Shown piece after piece: positions 1 through 7,929 of a stretch of 64,000 nt of DNA (the stretch's first letter is position 1; every line of letters starts with the position of its first letter). The position numbers were made by a program, and so were the translations under genes. The notes beneath the pieces are model-generated. The model saw only the letters and a list, made by a program, of their open reading frames with translations, ran no database searches and was not told where the DNA came from. Origin of the DNA: Halotia branconii CENA392 (GTDB lineage Bacteria > Cyanobacteriota > Cyanobacteriia > Cyanobacteriales > Nostocaceae); contig NZ_CP124543.1 of NCBI RefSeq assembly GCF_029953635.1, forward strand, positions 6,232,367 to 6,296,366, read 5' to 3'.

Positions 1-825
1 GAATTAATTGAAGAAATCAACCGCTTTGAGGCAATTATATCTGATTGGGATGAAAGCCAGCGGTGTGTAGTGGTAGGACTCAAAAGAGTAATTGAAGCTT
101 TGCATAAAGAAGCATTGGCTCGTTTGATTAAAAATCTCAAACAAGAATCAATGCCAGCTTTGCGTCATGCTGTTGAAGATGAAGTAATATATGCAGTACT
201 GCTTTATCATGAATTAGTTAAACCACCAAAGCCACCTCTAACAGAACGTATTCAAACTGCCCTTGAAGAAGTTCGTCCAGGCTTACAAAGTCATAAGGGA
301 GATGTAGAATTAATAGGAATTAAACTACCAGATACAGTAGAAGTAAAATTGATTGGAACTTGTAGCAGTTGTCCAGCTTCTACTTTAACTTTATCTCAAG
401 GAGTAGAACAAGCAATTAAAAAATATTGTCCTGAGATTACTCAAGTAATTGCTGTTAACAAAAATCTTTCTATTGATAATGCTAATTCTGGTTTAGTCAG
501 CCCCTTTTCTCCAACAGTAACTTCGACTTGGTTTAAAGTCGCAACTTTTAATCAAGTTCCTGAATCTAGTGTATTAGCAGTAAAAATTGCTGGTAAATCA
601 CTGCTTTTATATCGTCAAGGTGTAAATATTACCTGTTACCGTAATGCTTGCGCTCACTTAGGATCTCCTTTAGAAGCAGGGAAAGTTGAAAATGGTATTA
701 TCACTTGTCCTGCCCACGGATTTCAGTACAATTTAGAAACAGGTGAATGCTTAACTGCCCTTGATGTTTCGCTTCAGCCATATCAGCTACAAATTAAGGG
801 CGATAAGATTTTTGTGAAATTATAA
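1..825 (+). CDS. NifU-like / Rieske [2Fe-2S] fusion protein (5' partial)
   Basis: The frame is open from base 1, so the true start lies left of the window. After an alpha-helical N-terminal part comes a NifU C-terminal-like domain (VRPGLQSHKGDVELIG ... GTCSSCPAS) with the CxxC pair that binds a transferable Fe-S cluster. A Rieske domain follows, with ligands C-A-H (NACAHLG) and C-P-A-H (TCPAHGFQYN). Family knowledge: NifU domains act as Fe-S scaffolds or carriers, and Rieske domains carry electrons. I recall similar fusions next to uptake-hydrogenase genes in Nostoc, but no hydrogenase gene is in view here. A role in Fe-S assembly or redox delivery to a partner enzyme is inferred. No signal peptide can be judged because the N terminus is missing. 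Confidence 0.85.
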   Translation, partial: ELIEEINRFEAIISDWDESQRCVVVGLKRVIEALHKEALARLIKNLKQESMPALRHAVEDEVIYAVLLYHELVKPPKPPLTERIQTALEEVRPGLQSHKGDVELIGIKLPDTVEVKLIGTCSSCPASTLTLSQGVEQAIKKYCPEITQVIAVNKNLSIDNANSGLVSPFSPTVTSTWFKVATFNQVPESSVLAVKIAGKSLLLYRQGVNITCYRNACAHLGSPLEAGKVENGIITCPAHGFQYNLETGECLTALDVSLQPYQLQIKGDKIFVKL

Positions 826-910
826 AAACTATTTGGTAGGTTTTAACCCGTCGTCGAAATCGCATTGACATCGCATTAGTACAGTAAAGTTGAGTTGAGA
901 TTCAGAAATT

Positions 911-1213
911 CTATGATTTTTTCTGGGCTGTATGATTGAGCCATTCAATTAAAGGTCTCAAAGTCCCTGGTAATGCTGTCTCACTTACAGTTACCGTATG
1001 CTGCTTACCGTTGTCTTCTATTGTCAATTTATACTGAAAGCGATCGCTCTGGGGATGAGAGGAAGTAATTTTTTCCGGTAACTGAAATAAATCGGCAGCT
1101 TCGACCAGCACAGGCAGTTCCTTAGCTTCTTTGGGCGGTAAAGTAGCCGTGTCAAGTGTTGTTTTCTTACTAATCCCAGCAAAACCGCCCGTGCGTTCAA
1201 ACGAGATCCGCAT
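911..1213 (-). CDS. Emfourin-type protealysin inhibitor
   Basis: A 100-residue protein beginning MRISFERTGGFAGI, the start typical of the emfourin family. Emfourin is a small proteinaceous inhibitor encoded next to protealysin-like M4 peptidases. It lies 117 bp downstream of the M4 peptidase gene on the same strand, so a two-gene operon of enzyme then inhibitor is likely. There is no signal peptide, which fits a cytoplasmic inhibitor that keeps the protease silent inside the cell. The assignment rests on the N-terminal signature, the length and the neighbour; inhibition itself is inferred from the family. Confidence 0.8.
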   Translation of the reverse strand: MRISFERTGGFAGISKKTTLDTATLPPKEAKELPVLVEAADLFQLPEKITSSHPQSDRFQYKLTIEDNGKQHTVTVSETALPGTLRPLIEWLNHTAQKKS

Positions 1214-1330
1214 TTTTGCTCTCCGTTATTGTCAAAAGGGGAGAAATAAAAAGACTGGGAGGTGAAAGTTTTCATCTCCCAGTTTAGCAACATTAGTAAC
1301 TGATGACTGATAACTGGTAACTGATAACTG

Positions 1331-2410
1331 TTAAAGAACTCCTACTTTGTGCCAAGCGTTCTGCACTGCTTTTTGCTCATGACTGCTGATACCGTAAAGT
1401 TCACCAGCAATTTGAATAGTTATATTAGCAGCTTTTTTAAAATCTGATTTAGGACGCAAGCGATCGCGTAAAGCAATATACCAGATCTTACCAGCCTTTT
1501 CCCACGCGTAGCCACCAATCTCAACTGCTGCTAGATAAAAAGCATAATTAGGGATACCTGAATTGATATGCACCCCAGCATTATCCTCATCACCAGTATA
1601 TTTATCTTGCATGTGACCTGGCTGTGGATCTTTACCCAATACGGCATCATCGTATGCTGTTCCTGGTGCTTTCATAGAACGAATGCCTACACCCTTGACA
1701 TTCGATGTTAACAAACCTTCCCCAATGATCCAATCTGCATCTTCTGCTTTGTGGTTTTTTACCTTTTGTTTTACCAAGGAACCAAAAACATCAGACATAG
1801 ATTCATTTAACGCCCCAGGTTCGCCGTAATACTGTAAACCAGCTTCATACTGAGTTATACCATGAGTTAGTTCATGTGCGATTACATCAATTGACGTGGT
1901 GAAGCGTTGAAATAGTTCTCCGTCGCCATCACCATAAACCATTTGGTCGCCATTCCAGAAGGCGTTATCATACTTGACACCGTAATGCACAGTAGAGTCT
2001 AAACGCAATCCTTTATCATCGATAGAATTGCGATCAAATATTTCATAAAATAACTCATAAGTCGCACCAGCAGAATCGTAGGCTTCATTCACACATTCAT
2101 CACTGCTAGGAGGATCACCTTCACCCCGCACTATAGTACCAGGGAGTTGTTGACTATTTTTAGCATCATAGATAGTACGGCGCTTCTCGCCAGGAGAGGG
2201 TGCAAAGGAAACACCACCTATAATATCTCGCCGTCCACGAAACTGCGCTGAAACATTTAATGTCCGAAAAGCCCAAGCACGTTGCTGGGGGTTGCCATTC
2301 ACCACAACATTTTCTAGGATATGTGGCGGGACTATGCAACAAATAGGGCATCTATTATTTAATGGATGCTCACACTTAAACTCAGACGATTTTCTTTTAT
2401 TTCGAGCCAT
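1331..2410 (-). CDS. M4 family (thermolysin/protealysin-like) metalloprotease
   Basis: A 359-residue zinc metallopeptidase. The zinc motif HELTH is at about residues 179-183. The third ligand Glu lies in GALNESMSD (about Glu203), and a downstream catalytic His region reads GVHINSGIPNYAF. There is no Sec signal peptide. The short N-terminal propeptide contains the PPH element (about residues 28-30) characteristic of protealysin-like precursors, rather than the long FTP propeptide of secreted thermolysins. An unusual Cys cluster (CPICC, residues 21-25, plus Cys13) sits just before it and could bind metal. The emfourin-like inhibitor is encoded immediately downstream. Export route and substrates are unknown. 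Confidence 0.92.
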   Translation of the reverse strand: MARNKRKSSEFKCEHPLNNRCPICCIVPPHILENVVVNGNPQQRAWAFRTLNVSAQFRGRRDIIGGVSFAPSPGEKRRTIYDAKNSQQLPGTIVRGEGDPPSSDECVNEAYDSAGATYELFYEIFDRNSIDDKGLRLDSTVHYGVKYDNAFWNGDQMVYGDGDGELFQRFTTSIDVIAHELTHGITQYEAGLQYYGEPGALNESMSDVFGSLVKQKVKNHKAEDADWIIGEGLLTSNVKGVGIRSMKAPGTAYDDAVLGKDPQPGHMQDKYTGDEDNAGVHINSGIPNYAFYLAAVEIGGYAWEKAGKIWYIALRDRLRPKSDFKKAANITIQIAGELYGISSHEQKAVQNAWHKVGVL

Positions 2411-2507
2411 CCAAGATATTCTCCTTTGAAAACTAAGTCATGGCAGACAGCGGCATTAACTCCACTGTGGAAAGAAGCAGAAAAACTAATGCAAAAGGCA
2501 TTTTCCT

Positions 2508-2626
2508 AGTGGTCTGTCTCACTAGTTATCAGGAAATAATTAAGTTCGTAGTCAGGACTTTAGTCCTGATTTTTAAGCCCTAAAGTGCTTACTACGAACC
2601 AATCAAAATTAATGAGACAGACCATT
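2508..2626. repeat. Nested inverted-repeat (MITE-like) element
   Basis: Outer arms agtggtctgtctca (2508-2521) and tgagacagaccatt (2613-2626) are complementary at 13 of 14 positions. Inside them, gttcgtagtcaggactttag (2544-2563) pairs with ctaaagtgcttactacgaac (2580-2599) at 18 of 20 positions. The inner hairpin resembles the one at 40766-40821. It has no coding capacity, so it is a non-autonomous element or structured repeat. Confidence 0.7.
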
Positions 2627-3090
2627 AGATTGTCTTCTGAAAATATGTTTTACTCTTGATTGTCGGATATGTCTGTTGATAGTGGACAGTACCTCAATTT
2701 TTGCATTAGTTGCCAAGTCTGTTTTACAAACCCAATGGGTTTATATAATAGTTCCTGTCTTGGATGATTGTGCTATTTATTACTGTTTTGTTATATATAG
2801 GACTTACGCAACGCCGATATTGTCATTGCGACCGGAACGGAGTGTAGGGAAGCAATCCCAGCGTTTGGGTAGATTACTTCGCTATCGCTCGTAATGACGG
2901 AGTTACATTATTTTTGCGTAATACCATTTCACGAAATTATTGATACAAATTACTTTTCTTACTCCCCCTGCCTCCGGTCACTGAGTTTCGACTACGCTCA
3001 ACTGCCGCGTAGCCGAAGTGCTGCTTCCCCTGCTTGCCCAAATGTATCAACTTTAAAGTAAAACGGTATAAGTCCTGATATAAATAGATT
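2627..3090. repeat. Repeat-rich non-coding stretch
   Basis: No convincing gene. It holds a segment ending tcgctatcgctcgtaatgacg, which recurs at about 17337-17360, and the block 2918-2973 listed separately. Next comes a segment (about 2964-3040, seen on the minus strand as gcagcacttcggct ... ctcagtgacc) that recurs inside the ABC ATPase gene near 45990. Short frames here translate repeat sequence and are not believed. Confidence 0.6.
2918..2973 (+). repeat. 56-bp direct repeat, copy 1
   Basis: Begins gtaataccatttcacgaaat and is identical over 56 bases to 17166-17221. Similarity continues with small changes through ggtcactgag. Both copies lie in intergenic space in the same orientation, 14 kb apart, next to the cgctatcgctcgtaatgacg and tttcgactacgctcaactgc repeat words. 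Confidence 0.8.
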
Positions 3091-3094
3091 GATG

Positions 3095-3290
3095 GGAGCA
3101 GCAATTTTCTAGCCAGCCACCAAACACAGCTAAACCATAATATTTCCAAGGTACTGCTATTGTCTTAAATCCGGCTGTTGTCAGCATTTGCAACTGAGTA
3201 TCTAAAGTAGCAAGTTGGTCTTGACTAGAGTGTCCTTGAGTGTCCTTGAGTAGTGCTAGTACCGACTTTCGCGCGAACTTCTGTCAACAT
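3095..3290 (-). pseudogene. C-terminal remnant of a SAM-dependent methyltransferase
   Basis: Read on the minus strand from 3290, a frame starts MLTEVRAKVGTSTTQGHS and is then broken. The downstream frame reads DQLATLDTQLQMLTTAGF and then WKYYGLAVFGGWL, the usual end of UbiE-like class I methyltransferases (aromatic-rich WKYY..AVFGG strand). The break is caused by a 10-bp tandem duplication, tgtccttgag at 3231-3240 and 3241-3250; removing one copy restores a single frame. The catalytic N-terminal part is absent and the frame runs into repeat DNA at both ends. It is a dead fragment; the family assignment rests on the C-terminal motif only. Confidence 0.6.
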
Positions 3291-3439
3291 AATTCGTAAT
3301 TGATAATGGGCTACGCCCCGCTACGCTCCTTTGGTTTTGAAGACGAGTAACATTAAAGCAGACATTAGCTATACCCCATAAAGAGCAACCAGAATCTGCT
3401 TAATACTGTAAATTTTCGTCCTTGAAATCTGTTTCTTTC

Positions 3440-3465
3440 CAACTCAGTGTTGCTGAGTTGTTTCT
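3440..3465 (+). terminator. Hairpin with short T-rich tail
   Basis: caactcag (3440-3447) pairs with ctgagttg (3453-3460) around a 5-base loop and is followed by tttct. It looks like a weak intrinsic terminator for rightward transcription. No intact upstream gene on this strand explains it, and crtW starts 175 bp further on. Confidence 0.35.
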
Positions 3466-3635
3466 CGTTGCCTAATCCAAACTCCAGTATGTGTGTAATA
3501 CTAGTTAAAGTAACTTAATATTTCTACATAGTTTGAGTTTTTAAACACTGTTTAGTGCAGAACGCTAACCGCTAAGAGAGGTTTTTAGCAAGTTGTTAGT
3601 GCTTTTTGTGTTGAGTATATTTTGGTATTTTTAAC

Positions 3636-4427
3636 GTGAATACTACGCGGAGTAAGTGCGTGATCCATTTAGAACCACTACCTAGTTATCAGATAGAATT
3701 GAATCCAGAAGTGAAAAGTAAATTTTTATTTAAAGGACTTTTTATTGCTTCTGCTATTATTAGCATTTGGGTAATTAGCTTAGGTTTCTTACTTTCTATA
3801 GACATATCCCAAGTTAATTTTTTGATTTTGTTACCTATTGTAATTTGGCAAACATTTTTATATACAGGATTATTTATTACATCTCATGATGCCATGCATG
3901 GGGTAGTTTTTCCTCAAAATCCTAAAGTCAATCATTTTATTGGTTTATTGTGTATATCTCTTTATGGTCTTTTACCATATAAAAAATTACTAAAAAAACA
4001 TTGGTTACATCACCATAACCCTGCTAGTAATATAGACCCAGATTTCCACGATGGTATACATAAAAACTTCTGGGGTTGGTATTTTCATTTTATGAAGAGT
4101 TATTGGAGTTGGCGACAAATTATCATCATAACTATTATTTATAATTTAGCTAATCACTATTTCCATATTCCTGCCTATAATTTAATTTATTTTTGGGCAG
4201 TTCCTTCGCTTTTAAGTTCGCTACAATTATTTTATTTTGGAACTTTTCTACCACATAGTGAACCAATAGGAGGTTATATTCAGCCTCATAATGCCCAAAC
4301 TATCAACCGTCCTATTTGGTGGTCATTTATCACATGCTATCACTTTGGCTACCACAAAGAACATCACGAATACCCTCATATTCCTTGGTGGCAACTACCA
4401 AAAGTTTATAAAATGCATAAACAATAA
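3636..4427 (+). CDS. crtW: Beta-carotene ketolase CrtW
   Basis: A 263-residue multi-pass membrane di-iron oxygenase of the fatty-acid-hydroxylase fold. The His boxes are HDAMH (residues 84-88), HWLHHH (122-127) followed by NPASNIDPDFH, and HKEHHEYPHIPWW near the C terminus. These fit CrtW-type 4,4'-ketolases, which add keto groups to beta-carotene rings on the way to echinenone, canthaxanthin or ketomyxol. Several hydrophobic helices are visible. The start is GTG at 3636. It stands alone between repeat-rich gaps, so it is probably monocistronic. CrtR-type hydroxylase is a less likely alternative because LFITSHDAMHG and DPDFH are ketolase-like. Confidence 0.9.
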   Translation: MNTTRSKCVIHLEPLPSYQIELNPEVKSKFLFKGLFIASAIISIWVISLGFLLSIDISQVNFLILLPIVIWQTFLYTGLFITSHDAMHGVVFPQNPKVNHFIGLLCISLYGLLPYKKLLKKHWLHHHNPASNIDPDFHDGIHKNFWGWYFHFMKSYWSWRQIIIITIIYNLANHYFHIPAYNLIYFWAVPSLLSSLQLFYFGTFLPHSEPIGGYIQPHNAQTINRPIWWSFITCYHFGYHKEHHEYPHIPWWQLPKVYKMHKQ

Positions 4428-4439
4428 TTCCTCATAAAA

Positions 4440-4620
4440 AACTCTTAACCTTTGCGTTTACCTGCGGGAACGCCTAACAGCGAATGCGTGGTAGTCGCTA
4501 CAAGTCGGGGAAACTGCTCAACGCGCTGCCTTGCTTTTGCGTGTTAGCGTAAAGCCTACGGTATAGCTTCGCTTAACGCAGAGCGTAGCCCGATAAATTC
4601 ATACCGCCATTATGCAACAC
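4440..4620. repeat. Intergenic palindromic repeat segment
   Basis: Contains words such as cctgcgggaacgcc, gcttaacgcagagcgtagcc and gtgttagcgtaaagcc, which have the look of the dispersed repeats (acgctacgc/gcgtagc) of Nostocales. No coding frame is supported. It separates convergently arranged crtW (+) and the membrane protein gene (-). Confidence 0.5.
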
Positions 4621-4630
4621 TAAAAAGACT

Positions 4631-5317
4631 TTAATTGGCTGCTTGCTGTTTAGATATTATATCTGCATTTACTTCTGGTAAGGGTGGACGCACACATAAA
4701 TAAATCAAAGAACCAAACAGTGGAATCAAACCGATTAACCACAACAACTGGGGATTTTTCGAGTTACGACGTGCTATATCATCTTTTAGTAATGTTGGGA
4801 ATAATAAGCAAAGTAAGCAAAAATCCAAACTCATTACATGAATAAAACGGCTGGTTTGCCACTGTTGTATAAAATTTCCCCAATCTCCTTTTTGTAACCC
4901 AAAGGTGACTAGAATAAGTGTTGCTATAATCAGCACAATGCCAGTTATGCGAGAATCTAGCAGCTTAAGTAAAGCATTCTTGCTACCGATAAATTGTTTA
5001 TTTGGTTCTCTTAAAGCTAAATAAGGCAATAAAGCAAATGCACCCACTGCAAAAGAGAACGTAGCAAACGGCCAAGCGGGTATTTTTTGATTTCTGCCAT
5101 CAATAAAAATGACTGCGCTGTAGATTAAAGGCCAAATACCCATCAGATTAAATAGGGCTATGACTAAGGGATTAATGCCTTGCCATTGACCAATAGATAA
5201 ATTTTTGATCAACATGAATGTGTCAGGTTGATCGGGAGGGGCAAGGAGAAAAGCATAGGTAATCAACCCTAACCACAGCATCCCCAAGATGATTTTTCTC
5301 ACGTTTTTGATTAACAC
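4631..5317 (-). CDS. Conserved multi-pass membrane protein, function unknown
   Basis: A 228-residue hydrophobic protein with about six predicted membrane segments: near the N terminus (KIILGMLWLGLITYAFLL), around PLVIALFNLMGIWPLIYSA, WPFATFSFAVGAFALLPYLA, ITGIVLIIATLILV, SLDFCLLCLLFPTLL and LLWLIGLIPLFGSLIYLC. No enzyme motif is recognised. It starts 10 bp downstream of the hrcA stop codon on the same strand, so it is probably co-transcribed with hrcA. I know similar unnamed proteins from cyanobacteria and plastids but cannot assign a role. Confidence 0.8.
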   Translation of the reverse strand: MLIKNVRKIILGMLWLGLITYAFLLAPPDQPDTFMLIKNLSIGQWQGINPLVIALFNLMGIWPLIYSAVIFIDGRNQKIPAWPFATFSFAVGAFALLPYLALREPNKQFIGSKNALLKLLDSRITGIVLIIATLILVTFGLQKGDWGNFIQQWQTSRFIHVMSLDFCLLCLLFPTLLKDDIARRNSKNPQLLWLIGLIPLFGSLIYLCVRPPLPEVNADIISKQQAAN

Positions 5318-5326
5318 TTTTAAAAA

Positions 5327-6436
5327 TCAGGAATTGAAATAACCAAATGCTTCTGAGAGGTAATCAGCGGCACTAGCCACAACTGCGATCGCACTTTCAT
5401 AATCTAAGCGTGTTGGCCCCAAAACTCCTACACTTCCTACTGGCACAGAACCTCGACGATAGGTCGAAGAAATCAAAGTGCAGGTGCGTATCGGTTCTAG
5501 AGGATTTTCTGCACCAATGCGAACTGTTACCCGTTGTTTGCCCGTTTCTTCTACCTCAGGCTCCTCGAATATTAATCGCCACAGTTGGTCTTGTTCTTCT
5601 TCCAAGAGGTGGATAATCGTTTTTACTTGCTCTAATTGAGAAAATTCTGGCTGACGCAATACTTCTGCCACACCTCTAACCATAATTTGTGTTGCAGCTG
5701 GTGCTAAAGTTCGACGAGTTAATTCTGCTACCGAACTCTTCAAAAACTCGCCATAGCGTTGGAACTCAAGATCTAATTGGCTCCAATCAAGATTACCCAA
5801 TTCCAACAAACTCCGCCCCCGCAAATGGGTATTCAAAAAGTTAGAAACTATCTGCAATTCCCGATCAATTACTTCTGGATCGCGTTGTGTTTCTTCCCGG
5901 ACTGGAGGCAAATCCATCAACTTAGAATGGGTTTCATAAGCATCTGTCACCACAATCAACATAATCCGCCCGGCTTCAATTTGCATTAATTGCAGATGTC
6001 GCAAAATTGCTGTGGTGGTTTGTGGCATGGTAATCAAGCTAACGCACCCACTCAAAGTTGCTAAAATTTGAGCTGCTCCTTGCAACAAAGCTTCTAGACT
6101 CCAATCTTCCCAATGAAGGCGTTGTTGCAGTGTTAGTTCTGTCTCTTTGGCTAAAACTTCCATTCGCGTAATGTCTCGCAGAGAAGGTGTAATCAACTGG
6201 TCAACATAAATGCGATAGCCTGAGTCTGAAGGTACTCTACCAGCAGAGGTGTGTGGTTGGTAAAGTAACCCAGACTTTTCTAAAACGCCCATCACATTAC
6301 GAATAGTGGCTGAACTAACACCCAAATCGTACTCCTCGACTAAAGCTTTTGAACCAACAGGCTCCGCTGTAGCAATATAGTGACGTACCGTTGCCCAAAG
6401 TATATGCTGTTGTCGATTTGTTAACTGAACTTCCAT
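5327..6436 (-). CDS. hrcA: Heat-inducible transcription repressor HrcA
   Basis: A 369-residue protein with the HrcA N-terminal winged helix (LTNRQQHILWATVRHYI ... SSATIRNVMGVLEKSGLL) followed by the signature HTSAGRVPSDSGYRIYVDQL. The C-terminal half is the GAF-like HrcA dimerisation region (VGVLGPTRLDYESAI). Family knowledge: HrcA represses groESL-type heat-shock operons by binding the CIRCE inverted repeat (TTAGCACTC-N9-GAGTGCTAA), with GroEL as co-factor. I saw no CIRCE element upstream of this gene, so autoregulation is not evident. It is not beside grpE/dnaK as in Firmicutes; the downstream partner is an unknown membrane protein. Confidence 0.95.
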   Translation of the reverse strand: MEVQLTNRQQHILWATVRHYIATAEPVGSKALVEEYDLGVSSATIRNVMGVLEKSGLLYQPHTSAGRVPSDSGYRIYVDQLITPSLRDITRMEVLAKETELTLQQRLHWEDWSLEALLQGAAQILATLSGCVSLITMPQTTTAILRHLQLMQIEAGRIMLIVVTDAYETHSKLMDLPPVREETQRDPEVIDRELQIVSNFLNTHLRGRSLLELGNLDWSQLDLEFQRYGEFLKSSVAELTRRTLAPAATQIMVRGVAEVLRQPEFSQLEQVKTIIHLLEEEQDQLWRLIFEEPEVEETGKQRVTVRIGAENPLEPIRTCTLISSTYRRGSVPVGSVGVLGPTRLDYESAIAVVASAADYLSEAFGYFNS

Positions 6437-6674
6437 AGGGTATGTTTTGCTGGAGGCAAATTTTAATCAAAAGATTGGGAAGAATTTTTAAATTTGACTA
6501 TTAATAATAGTTAATTAAGGTGGCAAAATATTTATTTTTATTGTAATAGCTAAGAGTAATGTTTTGAAATTGCTATCTTATAGAGCTTGACTTTTGCTAG
6601 CAAATCAGCGTTTATCAAGTATAATCATGAGATCATTTAAGTATATTTGCATAAACTTTATATAAAAATTGTAT
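6437..6674. other. AT-rich intergenic region upstream of hrcA
   Basis: The hrcA promoter region. It is AT-rich, with poly-T/A stretches and words such as tataatcatg. No CIRCE box, RNA gene or clear inverted repeat was seen. Confidence 0.5.
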
Positions 6675-6818
6675 ATGAAATTACTGATTTTTGTAACTGT
6701 TTTAGATCTGTTGACAGCAGCAAATTCTCTGAATTTCGAGAATTGCGGGCGTTCGCCAATAGACTATCAATTTACACAATATTGCATTAAGAATAGCATT
6801 GCTTTTATGGAAGAGTAA
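6675..6818 (+). CDS. Possible small secreted peptide (47 aa)
   Basis: ATG at 6675 opens a 47-residue frame beginning MKLLIFVTVLDLLTAANS, which looks like a short signal peptide. It is followed by a polar segment with two Cys (NCGRSP and QYCIKN) and ends at TAA 6816-6818. It lies in the hrcA-rhodanese gap, on the opposite strand to both. There is no clear ribosome binding site, and it could be chance. It resembles no family I know. Confidence 0.3.
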   Translation: MKLLIFVTVLDLLTAANSLNFENCGRSPIDYQFTQYCIKNSIAFMEE

Positions 6819-6856
6819 GTCCTAAATAAGCAATGCTATATTTCATAAACGATGGA

Positions 6857-7216
6857 CTAATATTGGGGAATTGAAGAGTCAACTAATAAAGAATAGGCAT
6901 CAATACCGCCTACAATATTTTTAACATTTGTAAATCCTTGAGCCAATAACCACTGGCACATCTGGGCAGAACGGATGCCGTGGTGACATAATACAAGGGT
7001 CTCAGCATGGGGATTGAACATAGTAGGGACTTGATCGCCCCATTCCACAAATTCACTCAAGGGTAAGTTGACAAAGCCATCAATGCTAGCGATCGCTAGT
7101 TCTTGTGGTTCTCGTACATCTACTAGCTGAATATTTGCATCGCCAGAAGACAGCCGTTGTGCTAATTCTTCTACACTAATCTGGATCATAGGTTGACCTA
7201 AAGATTTCCCTGTCAT
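6857..7216 (-). CDS. Rhodanese-like domain protein
   Basis: A 119-residue single-domain rhodanese. It has the CDC25-like opening VDVREPQELAIASIDG and the active-site loop CHHGIRSAQM with the catalytic Cys. It ends with the usual GGIDAY motif. Such proteins carry sulfane sulfur as a Cys persulfide; the acceptor here is unknown. An alternative start at the internal Met (MIQISVEEL, base 7189) would remove nine residues without touching the domain. It appears monocistronic. Confidence 0.88.
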   Translation of the reverse strand: MTGKSLGQPMIQISVEELAQRLSSGDANIQLVDVREPQELAIASIDGFVNLPLSEFVEWGDQVPTMFNPHAETLVLCHHGIRSAQMCQWLLAQGFTNVKNIVGGIDAYSLLVDSSIPQY

Positions 7217-7929
7217 GAAGTTTTTCTGAACAATCCTATATGATTTATGGTGACAGAAAATCTGTATCCTAGCATGAGTATTTGTTTACGCTACGCGGGT
7301 TAGTTGTCAGTTGTCAGTTGTCAGCGATGCACTGACTTGTACTGAGCGTAGTAGAAGTAGCTTGTCGAAGTGTTGTCAGTTGAATGAGAGAAATACCAGC
7401 TTATTCAGTTATCGTAAAGCTATTTTTAAGAGTTAGCGATCGCTCTTAGCATTCAAATTTATCAGTGCTAGTATTGGCACATATACCGAAATATTTATAT
7501 CGAAACCTAGAACTATCGGATTCTACCCGTTAAACCCATTAACGATTTGCTTACCCCCAATGTAAAAATGGGGGTATTTTTATGGCTATGGGGCATGGGT
7601 AAAAAGTTATTCATAAAGTTGAAAACTATTTTTGATAACAAGCGATCGCCTACGTAATTGTATCTCCAGTTACCAGAAGAAGCGGAGGGGCAGGGAGCAG
7701 AGGGAAAGAGGTAATTCCTCTTCTTCATTTCTCCCTTGCACCCCGCACCCTGCCCCAATTCCTCTTCTTCATTTCCCCCTTGCGCCCTGCCCCCTTCTCC
7801 CCTGCCTCTTTTGACCCACTCGATCCGATACAATCATCTGCTATATTCAAGTCTCAAATTGCACCTTAGGCAAAGTTCCTGTGGTGAATTATTTATCTAG
7901 CAAAAATTTCCCCTATACTTGGCAGCTAC
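7217..7929. repeat. Repeat-rich intergenic region
   Basis: Contains tandem TTGTCAG units (about 7300-7325), a gagcgtagtagaagtagcttgtcgaag repeat word, and a purine/pyrimidine-skewed inverted block from about 7680 to 7810 (gaggggcaggg... against ...ccctgcctcttt). This last is a type of Nostocales intergenic repeat. Frames seen across it translate repeat DNA and are rejected. The last 70 bases should hold the promoter of the downstream kinase gene. Confidence 0.55.
7552..7582 (+). terminator. Intrinsic-terminator-like hairpin
   Basis: taccccca (7552-7559) pairs with tgggggta (7569-7576), followed by tttttat. Shape and T-tail fit a rightward intrinsic terminator, but no rightward gene lies directly upstream. 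It may end an unrecognised transcript. Confidence 0.45.

Noticed and set aside
2410..2508. Short plus-strand frame (ending WKEAEKLMQKAFS) after the M4 peptidase start, perhaps a gene end
   Set aside because: Too short, and no recognisable family; could be chance.
2676..2894. 72-residue frame in the repeat-rich gap
   Set aside because: Its second half translates a repeat that recurs at 17337; there is no family match or ribosome binding site.
3480..3520. NtcA site (GTA-N8-TAC) upstream of crtW
   Set aside because: The closest match (gtatgtgtgtaatac) has nine bases between the half-sites, so it does not fit.
6437..6674. CIRCE operator upstream of hrcA
   Set aside because: No TTAGCACTC-N9-GAGTGCTAA-like inverted repeat could be found.
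7513..7833. 106-residue minus-strand frame and its plus-strand counterpart
   Set aside because: They translate the purine-rich repeat and a terminator-like hairpin; low-complexity composition.
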